Assembly: GCA_024635885.1 (NCBI GenBank)
Contig: JAGXIA010000121.1
Coordinates: forward strand, 1 to 12,634
Reading direction: 5' to 3'
Length of the DNA: 12,634 nucleotides
From: Helicobacteraceae bacterium
GTDB taxonomy: Bacteria; Campylobacterota; Campylobacteria; Campylobacterales; Sulfurimonadaceae
Part shown: positions 1 through 6,175 of the stretch, piece after piece
Layout: the number at the start of each line of letters is the position of its first letter
Position numbering within the stretch: the stretch's first letter is position 1
Notes under the pieces: model-generated
The model's database searches: none
The model's input: the letters and a program-made list of their open reading frames with translations, nothing else
Told to the model about the DNA's origin: nothing
Program-made: the position numbers and the translations under genes

Positions 1-2
1 GG

Positions 3-140
3 CAAGAATTTAGAAGCCCTGATTTTGAAGAGATGAAAAAACTTCTTAAAAATGCTGTTTTCTTTGATGGGAGAAATCAGTTTTCTAAAGAAAAAATAAA
101 TGCTTACGGATTTGAGTATTTTCAAATCGGGGTAAAATAA
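3..140 (+). CDS. ugd: UDP-glucose 6-dehydrogenase, C-terminal end (partial)
   Basis: Only the last 45 residues are present; the gene enters from the left edge in frame 3 and stops at TAA 138-140. The readable end contains RSPDF, then FFDGRNQF, then YGFEYFQIG. This is the typical tail of the UDP-binding C-terminal domain of UDP-glucose 6-dehydrogenase, where family members end with an R-S-P-x-F, DGRN and GF-x-Y-x-x-IG pattern. The enzyme oxidises UDP-glucose twice with NAD+ to give UDP-glucuronate for polysaccharide or LPS synthesis in the cytoplasm. The ligase gene begins only two bases after the stop, so the two are probably cotranscribed. The catalytic cysteine and Rossmann domain lie outside the window; a close relative such as a UDP-ManNAc dehydrogenase is less likely given the DGRN tail. 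Confidence 0.85.
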   Translation, partial: QEFRSPDFEEMKKLLKNAVFFDGRNQFSKEKINAYGFEYFQIGVK

Positions 141-142
141 AA

Positions 143-952
143 TTGTTTAAGCTTTTTGTAGTCTCTATTTTACTGCTTGTAAATTCAGAAGCTTTAACAC
201 TACAAAAAGCAAATATATATACCGACCAAAACATTAGCGGCTGGGTTATGTCTGAAAAACTAGACGGTATTCGAGCTTTTTGGGACGGAAAAAACTTACT
301 TACAAGAAAAGGTAAGTCTATAAACGCTCCGAAATCTTTTACTCAAAATTTCCCACCCTTTGAACTTGACGGCGAACTTTGGACTAAAAGAGGAGACTTT
401 GAAAAGATTCAGTCAATAGTCTTAGATGAAGTTCCCGGTGTGAACTGGAGAGAGATAAAATATATGATATTTGAAGTTCCACATGCCAAAGGTAATTTTA
501 CTGAAAGACTTGTGTTCGCTAAAAACTACATAGATGAACATAAACTTGGGCATGTGGAAATTATTGAGCAAAAGCACTGTAAAAGCCAACCGGAACTAAA
601 CTCTTTTTTAGAGAGTGTCCTTTCCTACGGAGGAGAGGGCGTGATGATAAAAGATGCTTCAAAAGGTTATTTTCAAGGACGTAGCAGTTCTATTTTAAAG
701 GTTAAAAAAGCCCAAGACATGGAAGCAAAAGTTATTGGCTACAAGAATGGAAGCGGAAAATTTACCGGCATGATGGGAAGCCTTCAAGTGGAACTTGAGA
801 ACGGTGTGCAATTTTTTTTAGGCAGCGGCTTTAGTGACAAACAAAGAAAATCTCCACCTGCAATCGGTGAAACTGTAACTTTCAAACATTACGGCTTTAC
901 AAAATACGGCAAACCGAAATTTGCTTCTTTTATGAGAGTGAGAAAAGACTGA
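143..952 (+). CDS. ligE: Exported ATP-dependent DNA ligase, LigE class
   Basis: This is a minimal ATP-dependent DNA ligase that seals nicks through an enzyme-AMP intermediate. Motif I is KLDGIR at residues 39-44, with K39 the expected adenylated lysine. TRKG (54-57) is motif Ia, ELDGE (74-78) motif III, FE (110-111) motif IIIa, EGVMIK (165-170) motif IV and LKVKK (185-189) motif V. The remaining ~80 residues fit the OB-fold domain. At 269 residues it has no extra DNA-binding domains, as in LigE. Residues 1-17 look like a signal peptide: K3, a hydrophobic stretch 4-13, and a likely cleavage site after SEA (15-17), implying periplasmic location. The start is TTG at 143, two bases after the preceding stop with a GGGG (129-132) upstream; the first in-frame ATG (residue 36) would remove the signal peptide and sits against motif I. 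The gene overlaps the next by one base (TGATG). Two copies of the GGCATGTGGA repeat lie inside it. LigE enzymes are associated with naturally competent bacteria; a role in DNA uptake or extracellular DNA here is inference. Confidence 0.9.
   Translation: MFKLFVVSILLLVNSEALTLQKANIYTDQNISGWVMSEKLDGIRAFWDGKNLLTRKGKSINAPKSFTQNFPPFELDGELWTKRGDFEKIQSIVLDEVPGVNWREIKYMIFEVPHAKGNFTERLVFAKNYIDEHKLGHVEIIEQKHCKSQPELNSFLESVLSYGGEGVMIKDASKGYFQGRSSSILKVKKAQDMEAKVIGYKNGSGKFTGMMGSLQVELENGVQFFLGSGFSDKQRKSPPAIGETVTFKHYGFTKYGKPKFASFMRVRKD
478..487 (-). repeat. GGCATGTGGA repeat, copy 1
   Basis: Exact copy on the minus strand (TCCACATGCC on plus), inside the ligase gene where it encodes part of VPHAK. It forms an 11-bp inverted pair with copy 2. 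Confidence 0.8.
549..558 (+). repeat. GGCATGTGGA repeat, copy 2
   Basis: Exact copy on the plus strand inside the ligase gene, encoding part of LGHVEI, a different frame from copy 1. The flanks read CTTG before and AATT after, like several other copies. Confidence 0.8.
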
Positions 953-1917
953 TGAATATTTTAGTTGTTCGTACGGATAAACTTGGTGATTTTATAACGG
1001 CACTGCCAACGATGTATGTACTGAAACATCATAATCCGAAAAATAGAATAGTCGCTTGCGTAGCACCACTCAATAAAGAATTAGCCTTGGCATGTGGATT
1101 TATAGATGAGGTGATTGTTGACGATGGAAGTATGCCCGTCTACGAGTTGAGTAAAAAAATAAAAGATGCAAAGATAGATGCGTCGATTACTCTTTTCTCC
1201 AACACCAGAGTAGCCCTTGCCCAGTTTTTAGCAAGAATACCGATACGCATAGCCCCAGCCACAAAAATAGCACAGATTTTTTATACACACAAGCTCAAAC
1301 AAAGACGAAGCGAAGTAAAAATGGCTGAGTTTGAATATAACTTACAGCTTACTAAAACACTTTTCCCTGATATAAATTTAGAGTACAAGAAGCCACTATT
1401 AGAATTTTATGATGCAAAAGATAGTTATGGAAACTTTTGCAAAGAGTTCGGCATTGTAAAAGAAGTAATCGCTTTTCACGTCGGCTTTGGAGGCAGCAGC
1501 GATGCCAACTGGAATTTAGATGAATATGAGATACTAATAAAAGAAGTTTTAAAACAAGAGAAATATCAAGTTATTCTTACGTTCGGACCTGATGAAGTTG
1601 CTTTATGTGCAAAGATGAAAATCAGACTGAAAAATGAAAAAGTAATATTCTATATTTCAAAAAATGGAATAGTTAACTTTGCAAAACTTATAAGTAATTT
1701 TAAACTTTTTGTGAGTACTTCAACAGGAACATACCACCTGGCTTCTTTGGTAGGTTGCCCAACTCTGACCTTTTTTGCGGATAGTTTGTTTGCAAGTTCT
1801 AAGCGATGGAAAAGTGTTGGGGAAGACGAATTGCAAAAACACTTTATGATTCCACATGCCCAAGACGAACGAAATAAACTTTTCGATAATATTTTAGAAA
1901 AGCTGAAAACGACTTAA
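952..1917 (+). CDS. Glycosyltransferase family 9 (heptosyltransferase-like)
   Basis: This is a GT-B fold glycosyltransferase of family 9, the family of the LPS core heptosyltransferases WaaC, WaaF and WaaQ, which work at the cytoplasmic face of the inner membrane. The N-terminus RTDKLGDFITALP (7-19) is the family signature; D13 matches the catalytic aspartate of WaaC. The second domain starts near 170 with FHVGFGGSSDANW (175-187), and STSTGTYHLAS (255-265) occupies the place of the donor-binding loop (DTGxxH in WaaC). The 321-residue length is normal. ATG 952 shares one base with the ligase stop, so translation is probably coupled. The stop directly abuts the stop of the opposing kinase gene with no spacer. 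Two GGCATGTGGA copies lie within it. A core LPS role is likely; whether the donor is ADP-heptose, and which linkage is made, is not shown. Confidence 0.85.
   Translation: MNILVVRTDKLGDFITALPTMYVLKHHNPKNRIVACVAPLNKELALACGFIDEVIVDDGSMPVYELSKKIKDAKIDASITLFSNTRVALAQFLARIPIRIAPATKIAQIFYTHKLKQRRSEVKMAEFEYNLQLTKTLFPDINLEYKKPLLEFYDAKDSYGNFCKEFGIVKEVIAFHVGFGGSSDANWNLDEYEILIKEVLKQEKYQVILTFGPDEVALCAKMKIRLKNEKVIFYISKNGIVNFAKLISNFKLFVSTSTGTYHLASLVGCPTLTFFADSLFASSKRWKSVGEDELQKHFMIPHAQDERNKLFDNILEKLKTT
1089..1098 (+). repeat. GGCATGTGGA repeat, copy 3
   Basis: Exact copy on the plus strand in the GT9 gene, read as part of LACGF, in a reading frame not used by copies 1 and 2. It is preceded by CCTT and followed by TTTA. 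Confidence 0.8.
1851..1860 (-). repeat. GGCATGTGGA repeat, copy 4
   Basis: Exact copy on the minus strand near the 3' end of the GT9 gene, encoding part of IPHAQ on the plus strand. Read in motif orientation it is preceded by CTTG, as copy 2 is. Confidence 0.8.
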
Positions 1918-2661
1918 TCATTTTCCTTTTAATCTTCTTTTTATATTAACCATTTTTTCTAGGGACTTTGCCGTATTTACTAAAATCTCAACAGCTTTTT
2001 TTTCATCTATATTGGCAAGTTTAGCATATTCTTTTGCAATGATTAGTAGGTCATTATCATCTTTTGCCCAAAATTTATTGAAGTTTTTTAGACCTTCATA
2101 AACTGATATTTCTTTAAATTTCATTCTATTGATATCAACTAAGGAAAATTTATATGTATCTTCTTGCTCTGTCACTAAAATATTTCCAAGGGAATAATCC
2201 ACATGCCAGACACCTTTTTGATGTATCTCGTAAGTGAATTTTGCAAACTGTTTTAAAATCTCTTGAAAATTTTCTACTTTATGGTGAAAAACTTCACGGA
2301 TTGTAAAATCATAGGGCTCATATACAGAGATAAAATAGCTCTCTGTTAACAGTCCCGAGCAGAAAAACTCAATGATACCAATAGGCTCAGGTGTATTTAC
2401 GTCTAATTTATTTAGTTTTATAGCGTTGAGGTAGGATTTTTTTGCTTTGCCATCTCTTAAAAATGTATAAGCAACTCTATTTATGGCATGTGGAATCTTA
2501 AATGACTTAACTACACATTTTATACCATTTAACTCTATTATTTTTAATTCATTTCTTGCTTTATGGATGCTATTCCCAGACTTATTGAATATATTTTTGA
2601 TATTCAGTAAATCATTTTCAAAATTTTTATATTTTGGATTTAAAATAAGTTTATGTGACAA
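1918..2661 (-). CDS. LPS kinase-like protein (KdkA/WaaP/InaA type)
   Basis: This small protein-kinase-fold protein resembles the kinases that phosphorylate Kdo or heptose of the LPS inner core. Visible elements are CVVKSFK (49-55) with K52 as the candidate ATP-binding lysine, the catalytic loop HVDYSLGN (153-160) with D155 and N160 (an HxDx4N pattern with V in place of R), and the metal-binding VDIN (175-178) with D176 in place of DFG. The basic C-terminus (KRRLKGK) could favour membrane association. The length of 247 residues suits the family. The start is TTG at 2661, chosen because AGAGGA (2672-2667, minus) lies five bases upstream and no ATG is better placed. It is expressed from its own extended -10 promoter and converges on the GT9 gene with zero bases between the stops. 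Two GGCATGTGGA copies lie in it, one spanning the catalytic HVD codons. The sugar it phosphorylates is unknown. Confidence 0.8.
   Translation of the reverse strand: MSHKLILNPKYKNFENDLLNIKNIFNKSGNSIHKARNELKIIELNGIKCVVKSFKIPHAINRVAYTFLRDGKAKKSYLNAIKLNKLDVNTPEPIGIIEFFCSGLLTESYFISVYEPYDFTIREVFHHKVENFQEILKQFAKFTYEIHQKGVWHVDYSLGNILVTEQEDTYKFSLVDINRMKFKEISVYEGLKNFNKFWAKDDNDLLIIAKEYAKLANIDEKKAVEILVNTAKSLEKMVNIKRRLKGK
2198..2207 (-). repeat. GGCATGTGGA repeat, copy 5
   Basis: Exact copy on the minus strand, here the coding strand, where it spells WHVD of the kinase catalytic loop. Motif use and catalytic residues overlap at this site. Confidence 0.75.
2485..2494 (+). repeat. GGCATGTGGA repeat, copy 6
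   Basis: Exact copy on the plus strand inside the minus-strand kinase gene, encoding part of IPHAI from the opposite strand. It is followed by ATCT. Confidence 0.8.
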
Positions 2662-2666
2662 AATTG

Positions 2667-2672
2667 TCCTCT
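2667..2672 (-). promoter_or_regulatory. Ribosome binding site of the kinase gene (sets TTG start)
   Basis: The minus strand reads AGAGGA, then CAATT, then TTG. The match and the five-base spacing support the TTG at 2661 as the kinase start codon. Confidence 0.7.
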
Positions 2673-2684
2673 TTATATTTGATA

Positions 2685-2697
2685 TGTTATTATACCA
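2685..2697. promoter_or_regulatory. Bidirectional promoter with overlapping extended -10 elements
   Basis: The plus strand carries TGT-TATTAT (2685-2693) and the minus strand TGG-TATAAT (2697-2689). Both are extended -10 elements, and the two hexamers share five base pairs (2689-2693). The predicted plus start is near 2700, giving a ~19-base leader with a ribosome site before ATG 2719. The predicted minus start is near 2682, giving a ~21-base leader with a ribosome site before TTG 2661. No convincing -35 is seen on either side, which is usual for extended -10 promoters and for Campylobacterota. Confidence 0.6.
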
Positions 2698-2705
2698 TTT
2701 TTGTT

Positions 2706-2713
2706 AGAAGGGA
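2706..2713 (+). promoter_or_regulatory. Ribosome binding site choosing ATG 2719
   Basis: AGAAGGGA lies five bases before ATG 2719. The longer reading frame from TTG 2701 would place this site inside the coding region, so the shorter start is preferred. Confidence 0.75.
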
Positions 2714-2718
2714 TAATT

Positions 2719-3876
2719 ATGAGAGTAGCAGTTATTGTAAGAAGTTTGAAGATAGGTGGAATGGAGAGAGTTGCAGTGAATTTGGCTGAGGCTTTTGCTG
2801 ATGCCGGGGATGAGTCTCATCTTATATATTTTAAAGATAAAAAAAGAGCTTTTACTCCAAAGGATAGTGTTCATTTTCATCACTTTAATTTAGATAGGAC
2901 GCTTGACTTAACCCTGATAGGTTTTGTGTTGAAAATTTTTGCAAAACTTTTAAATGCTATTTTTAGAGGTACTTATTTTATATATAGCGGTTTGCTTTTT
3001 GCACCTATATTTAAATACAAATTGAATAAACTTGAAAAAGAATATGGAAAATTTGATCTTATAATAATGCGTGGACATGGGACTTTTGAACTTATATGGC
3101 CTGTAAAAGATGATAGAGTTGTACAGATGATTGAGAGTGTATTTATAAAACACGGAACGCCTTTAAATAATTTTTATATTAAATGTGTGTATGCCGGTAA
3201 AAATTTAGCAGGGGTATCCAGTGGTGTCAAGGAAAAGATAGAAGAAGTTTTACAGCTTACCTCTGTGAAAGCAAAGACTGTTAATATTGTTAATAATCCT
3301 CTTGATATAGTAGATATTAGAAAAAAAACAGATGATTACAAGCCAGATATAAATGAAGATTATATTATTAGTGTTGGTCGAATTACACCAAATAAAAATA
3401 TATCTTTTTTACTTGAAGCATATAAATATGGCAGAGATAATTTAAATTTAAATCTTCCACTTGTTTTAGTCGGAGATGGGCATGATATGCAAAATGTAAA
3501 ATCAAGCATTAAAGAGCTTCACTTAGAGTCTTATGTTACAGCCTTAGGCTTACTTCAAAATCCATATCCTTGGATTAAAAATGCTAAATTATTTACTTTA
3601 ACATCAAAAGCTGAAGGTTTGCCAACCGTTGTTCTTGAATCATTGGCGTGTGAAACAAAGATTGTATCTACAAAATCAAAAGGTGGGGTGAGAGATATAA
3701 TGACAGATGAGTTAACAAATTATTTAGTGGATTTTGATACTAAAGCATTTGCACAAAAAATGATAGAAACAATCAGCGAAACCAAAGAGTGGGATTTTGA
3801 TAAGTTTACACAAAGATTTCAGCCATCAACAATTGTAAATATATATAAAGAGTTATATTTTAAAGAGGAACATTAA
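2719..3876 (+). CDS. Glycosyltransferase family 4
   Basis: This is a retaining GT-B glycosyltransferase of family 4. The N-terminal acceptor domain opens with the typical KIGGMERVAVNLA (11-23). The donor domain starts near 215 with ISVGRITPNKN (217-227), continues with LVGDG (250-254), and has the family E-x7-E signature in EGLPTVVLE (E299, E307), which binds the nucleotide-sugar. A hydrophobic stretch around 64-97 probably supports inner-membrane association. The ATG at 2719 gives 385 residues. The stop TAA shares one base with the ATG of the epimerase (TAATG), so the two genes form a pair driven from the bidirectional promoter. Base composition is lower in GC than the first 1.9 kb. The sugar and acceptor cannot be predicted; a LPS or outer polysaccharide role follows from context. 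Confidence 0.88.
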   Translation: MRVAVIVRSLKIGGMERVAVNLAEAFADAGDESHLIYFKDKKRAFTPKDSVHFHHFNLDRTLDLTLIGFVLKIFAKLLNAIFRGTYFIYSGLLFAPIFKYKLNKLEKEYGKFDLIIMRGHGTFELIWPVKDDRVVQMIESVFIKHGTPLNNFYIKCVYAGKNLAGVSSGVKEKIEEVLQLTSVKAKTVNIVNNPLDIVDIRKKTDDYKPDINEDYIISVGRITPNKNISFLLEAYKYGRDNLNLNLPLVLVGDGHDMQNVKSSIKELHLESYVTALGLLQNPYPWIKNAKLFTLTSKAEGLPTVVLESLACETKIVSTKSKGGVRDIMTDELTNYLVDFDTKAFAQKMIETISETKEWDFDKFTQRFQPSTIVNIYKELYFKEEH

Positions 3877-4808
3877 TGAATATTTTAATCACGGGTGCCG
3901 CAGGCTTTATTGCTTCGCATTTAATTGAAGAGCTTTTAAAAAATGATGAAAATAATATTATTGGAATAGACAACTTTTATAGCGGAACATATGAAAATAT
4001 AGACTTTATTAGATCTTGTGATAGTAATAATAAGTTTGAATTTATTGAGGCTGATATCAGAGATTATGATTTAATAAATAAAATTATGAAAGAAAATAGT
4101 ATAAACCAAGTTTATCATTTTGCTGCGATTGTTTCGGTACAAGAGAGTATAAATAACCCACTATTAAGTCATGATGTTAATGTGAGAGGCACTTTAAATA
4201 TTCTAGAATCTTCAAAAGTGAATAATGTTAAAAGAGTTGTTTTTTCTAGTAGTGCTGCTGTATACGGAGATGAACCTACTTTGCCAAAAAACGAACACTC
4301 AGCGATAAAGCCAATATCCCCTTATGGATATGAAAAGTTAATTGCTGAGCAATATATGAACCTTTACAGCGAGTTGTATGGTTTAGAAACTGTTGTCCTG
4401 AGATATTTTAATGTTTATGGAGAAAGGCAACTTGCTACAAGTGACTATAGTGGTGTAATATCTATCTTTGATAGTATGTTTAAAAATAATAAAATACCAA
4501 CTATTTACGGAGATGGAGAACAATATAGAGATTTTATTTATGTTAAAGATATAGCTATTGGAAACATACAAGCTATGAATACTTTAGATATATCAGGTGA
4601 AATTTTTTGTTTAGGTACAGGAGAAAGAACATCAATCAATAAATTATTTGATGTTATGAATATTAAATACTCTAAAAAATTTCAAAAAAAATATAAAGAT
4701 TCTAGAGAGGGTGATATTTTGGAATCAATATGTGACAACAAAAAAGCAGAACAATTCTTAAATATGAAAGAGTTAACTAAATTTGAGAAAAAAATCCTGG
4801 TTTTATAG
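3876..4808 (+). CDS. NAD-dependent nucleotide-sugar epimerase/dehydratase (extended SDR)
   Basis: This is an extended short-chain dehydrogenase of the UDP-glucose/UDP-GlcNAc 4-epimerase group. It has the NAD-binding GAAGFIAS (7-14), ADIRD (59-63), HFAA (81-84), SSSAAVYG (124-131), and the catalytic pair Y150-x3-K154 in SPYGYEK. LRYFNVYG (175-182) and the substrate-domain stretch IYGDGEQYRDFIYVKD (210-225) follow. It likely converts a UDP-hexose to its C4 epimer in the cytoplasm for the nearby transferases. AAAGAGGA (3862-3869) precedes ATG 3876. The C-terminus is odd: after FEKK (303-306) it ends ILVL and stops, whereas relatives usually continue with a GLxxTxxWF helix. A run of seven A sits here, and skipping one base gives KKSWFYRTRN, so a small frameshift or natural truncation is possible. 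GC is very low (one 60-base sample is 20%). It ends two bases from the opposing deacetylase stop. Exact substrate unknown. Confidence 0.85.
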   Translation: MNILITGAAGFIASHLIEELLKNDENNIIGIDNFYSGTYENIDFIRSCDSNNKFEFIEADIRDYDLINKIMKENSINQVYHFAAIVSVQESINNPLLSHDVNVRGTLNILESSKVNNVKRVVFSSSAAVYGDEPTLPKNEHSAIKPISPYGYEKLIAEQYMNLYSELYGLETVVLRYFNVYGERQLATSDYSGVISIFDSMFKNNKIPTIYGDGEQYRDFIYVKDIAIGNIQAMNTLDISGEIFCLGTGERTSINKLFDVMNIKYSKKFQKKYKDSREGDILESICDNKKAEQFLNMKELTKFEKKILVL

Positions 4809-4810
4809 AA

Positions 4811-6121
4811 CTAGAAATCAGTCAATAAATCTATATTTTCACTCTCGACTACATAAAATAGTTCATTTGCCTTTACAGCTCTTTTGTAGTAGCTTTTGTC
4901 TTTTCCTGTCACTTTTCTTTTTATCATTTTATTTAAATGCTTTAACGATTTTTTTATTGATATAAATATAAGTGAATCTCTTAAGTCATGTATAGCTTCG
5001 AGTGCAAAAAACTTATCTATTTGTAAATCATCATCTAGTTTAAATGAATAGACAGAATCAAAATAAAATTCTTTATTGTTTGGTGGCAGTGTAACAGAAG
5101 AGTTTATAGCGCCTATAGGGTACGTTTCACTAAGTTTTAGATGATTTGTATACAAGAGCAGTTTAGGCTTTTTATTACTATTCTTTAGTGCCTCTATAAG
5201 CGACAATGTAGTGTATTTATGATCAGGATGACTGTCTATGCTTGGATGTGGAGTTATTATAATGTCAGGTTCAATTTGTTCTATAATATTTTTAATATCA
5301 TTTAAAAAATGGTTATATGTCGGGTTTACTTTTGAAGGTAAGTTTATAGTAGCGTGTGACACTTTCCTAAATCTGTTCATGTCATTGATTCCATCAACAA
5401 ATGAAGAAGCTATCTCATTTTGATGCTCACTCATCCATTTTAAGCTTCCACCAAAATATCCCAACGTTAAAGAGTTTTGTATTTTAACATTTCCGAGCAA
5501 GGGTACGCATAAAGCATCAAATATTCTTAGTTCAGCTTTTTTGAGTGATTGTTTTGTTCTATCGTTTTTATAAATATCACAATAGTTGCAAATTCCATGT
5601 TCACCGGCAGTTGTTGTGACAATTGTCACATTTTCAGCTGTCTTATAAAGTCCAAAAGCTGCTATTTCCGCATCATCGGCGTGAGGGGCTAATATAAGTA
5701 TTTTTTCTGATAAATTAATATGGTTTTGATAGCCATAAATAGGGACTTCTCTATTTAAAAGTTTTATATTTTTTAGCTTTAACATTATATTTTGGTCTGC
5801 AAGATGTGATATATTTAAATATCTGATACCTTTTGCCCCATATTCGAAATAGTGTTTTACATCTTCTATTTCTATATATGGTTTTAAAAAGTAAGATAAG
5901 AGATTAAAAGATATATCTATTTTTGCAAACAGTGAATCATATTCTTTAAATTCTTGACTTAGTTTCAGTAGGTTGTTGCTTAGTTCTGCACTGTCTATTA
6001 AATTTTTATCAAGATTGTAAATATAATCTTGCTTTTGATTATATTTGTATTTTTTTGCTCTTTTTATTACTAAAAAAATATAAAATAATGTAAGCAAACC
6101 CAATAAGTAAAAATATATCAT
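4811..6121 (-). CDS. Membrane-anchored PIG-L family deacetylase
   Basis: This protein has the zinc-dependent N-deacetylase signature of the PIG-L/LmbE family: PHADDAE (146-152), with H147, D149 and D150 in the roles of zinc ligand, catalytic base and zinc ligand, and HPDH (298-301) with H301 as the third ligand. Family members deacetylate GlcNAc-type amino sugars. At 436 residues it is longer than the usual 220-300. Residues 2-19 are a hydrophobic helix followed by the basic RAKKYKYNQK, which suggests an inner-membrane anchor with the body in the cytoplasm. Residues 30-125 form a region I do not recognise, and CNYC (178-181) is an unusual CxxC between the two motifs. ATG 6121 is supported by TAGGGG (6132-6127, minus) five bases upstream and by its own -10. 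It is a lone minus-strand gene flanked by plus-strand glycosyltransferase genes. Target glycan unknown. Confidence 0.82.
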   Translation of the reverse strand: MIYFYLLGLLTLFYIFLVIKRAKKYKYNQKQDYIYNLDKNLIDSAELSNNLLKLSQEFKEYDSLFAKIDISFNLLSYFLKPYIEIEDVKHYFEYGAKGIRYLNISHLADQNIMLKLKNIKLLNREVPIYGYQNHINLSEKILILAPHADDAEIAAFGLYKTAENVTIVTTTAGEHGICNYCDIYKNDRTKQSLKKAELRIFDALCVPLLGNVKIQNSLTLGYFGGSLKWMSEHQNEIASSFVDGINDMNRFRKVSHATINLPSKVNPTYNHFLNDIKNIIEQIEPDIIITPHPSIDSHPDHKYTTLSLIEALKNSNKKPKLLLYTNHLKLSETYPIGAINSSVTLPPNNKEFYFDSVYSFKLDDDLQIDKFFALEAIHDLRDSLIFISIKKSLKHLNKMIKRKVTGKDKSYYKRAVKANELFYVVESENIDLLTDF

Positions 6122-6140
6122 AAAAACCCCTAAGATTAAA

Positions 6141-6149
6141 ATTATATCA
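6141..6149 (-). promoter_or_regulatory. Extended -10 promoter for the deacetylase gene
   Basis: The minus strand reads TGA-TATAAT (6149-6141), a perfect extended -10. The predicted start near 6134 leaves a 13-base leader containing TAGGGG before ATG 6121. No clear -35 is seen. Confidence 0.55.
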
Positions 6150-6160
6150 AATGTTTACTG

Positions 6161-6169
6161 TGGTAGAAT
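6161..6169 (+). promoter_or_regulatory. Extended -10 promoter giving a possibly leaderless mRNA
   Basis: TGG-TAGAAT (6161-6169) is a five-of-six extended -10. Its predicted start, seven bases after the hexamer, falls on the A of ATG 6176. No purine-rich ribosome site lies between the hexamer and the ATG, so the transcript may lack a leader. Confidence 0.45.
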
Positions 6170-6175
6170 TAGCAT

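Noticed and set aside
1714..1746. Loss of the WaaC aspartate in the GT9 donor loop (STSTGTYH instead of DTGxxH) as a sign of inactivity.
   Set aside because: Many family 9 transferases outside WaaC carry S or T there; it argues for a different member of the family rather than a dead enzyme.
1898..1930. Stem AAAAG-GAAAA / TTTTC-CTTTT as a bidirectional terminator.
   Set aside because: Only two G-C pairs, an internal bulge and no clean T-run after it; too weak to call.
2701..2718. TTG 2701 as the start of the first GT4 gene.
   Set aside because: A ribosome site (2706-2713) lies between it and ATG 2719, and the family N-terminus begins at the ATG.
4783..4965. A small plus-strand frame with a hydrophobic C-terminus, looking like a membrane peptide.
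   Set aside because: It overlaps the epimerase end and is antisense to the deacetylase; its hydrophobicity is a reverse-strand effect of AT-rich coding. It is used only as evidence for a possible epimerase frameshift.
5224..5248. GGATGTGGA near 5244 as a further repeat copy.
   Set aside because: It has two mismatches over the 10-mer, within what AT-rich sequence can give by chance.
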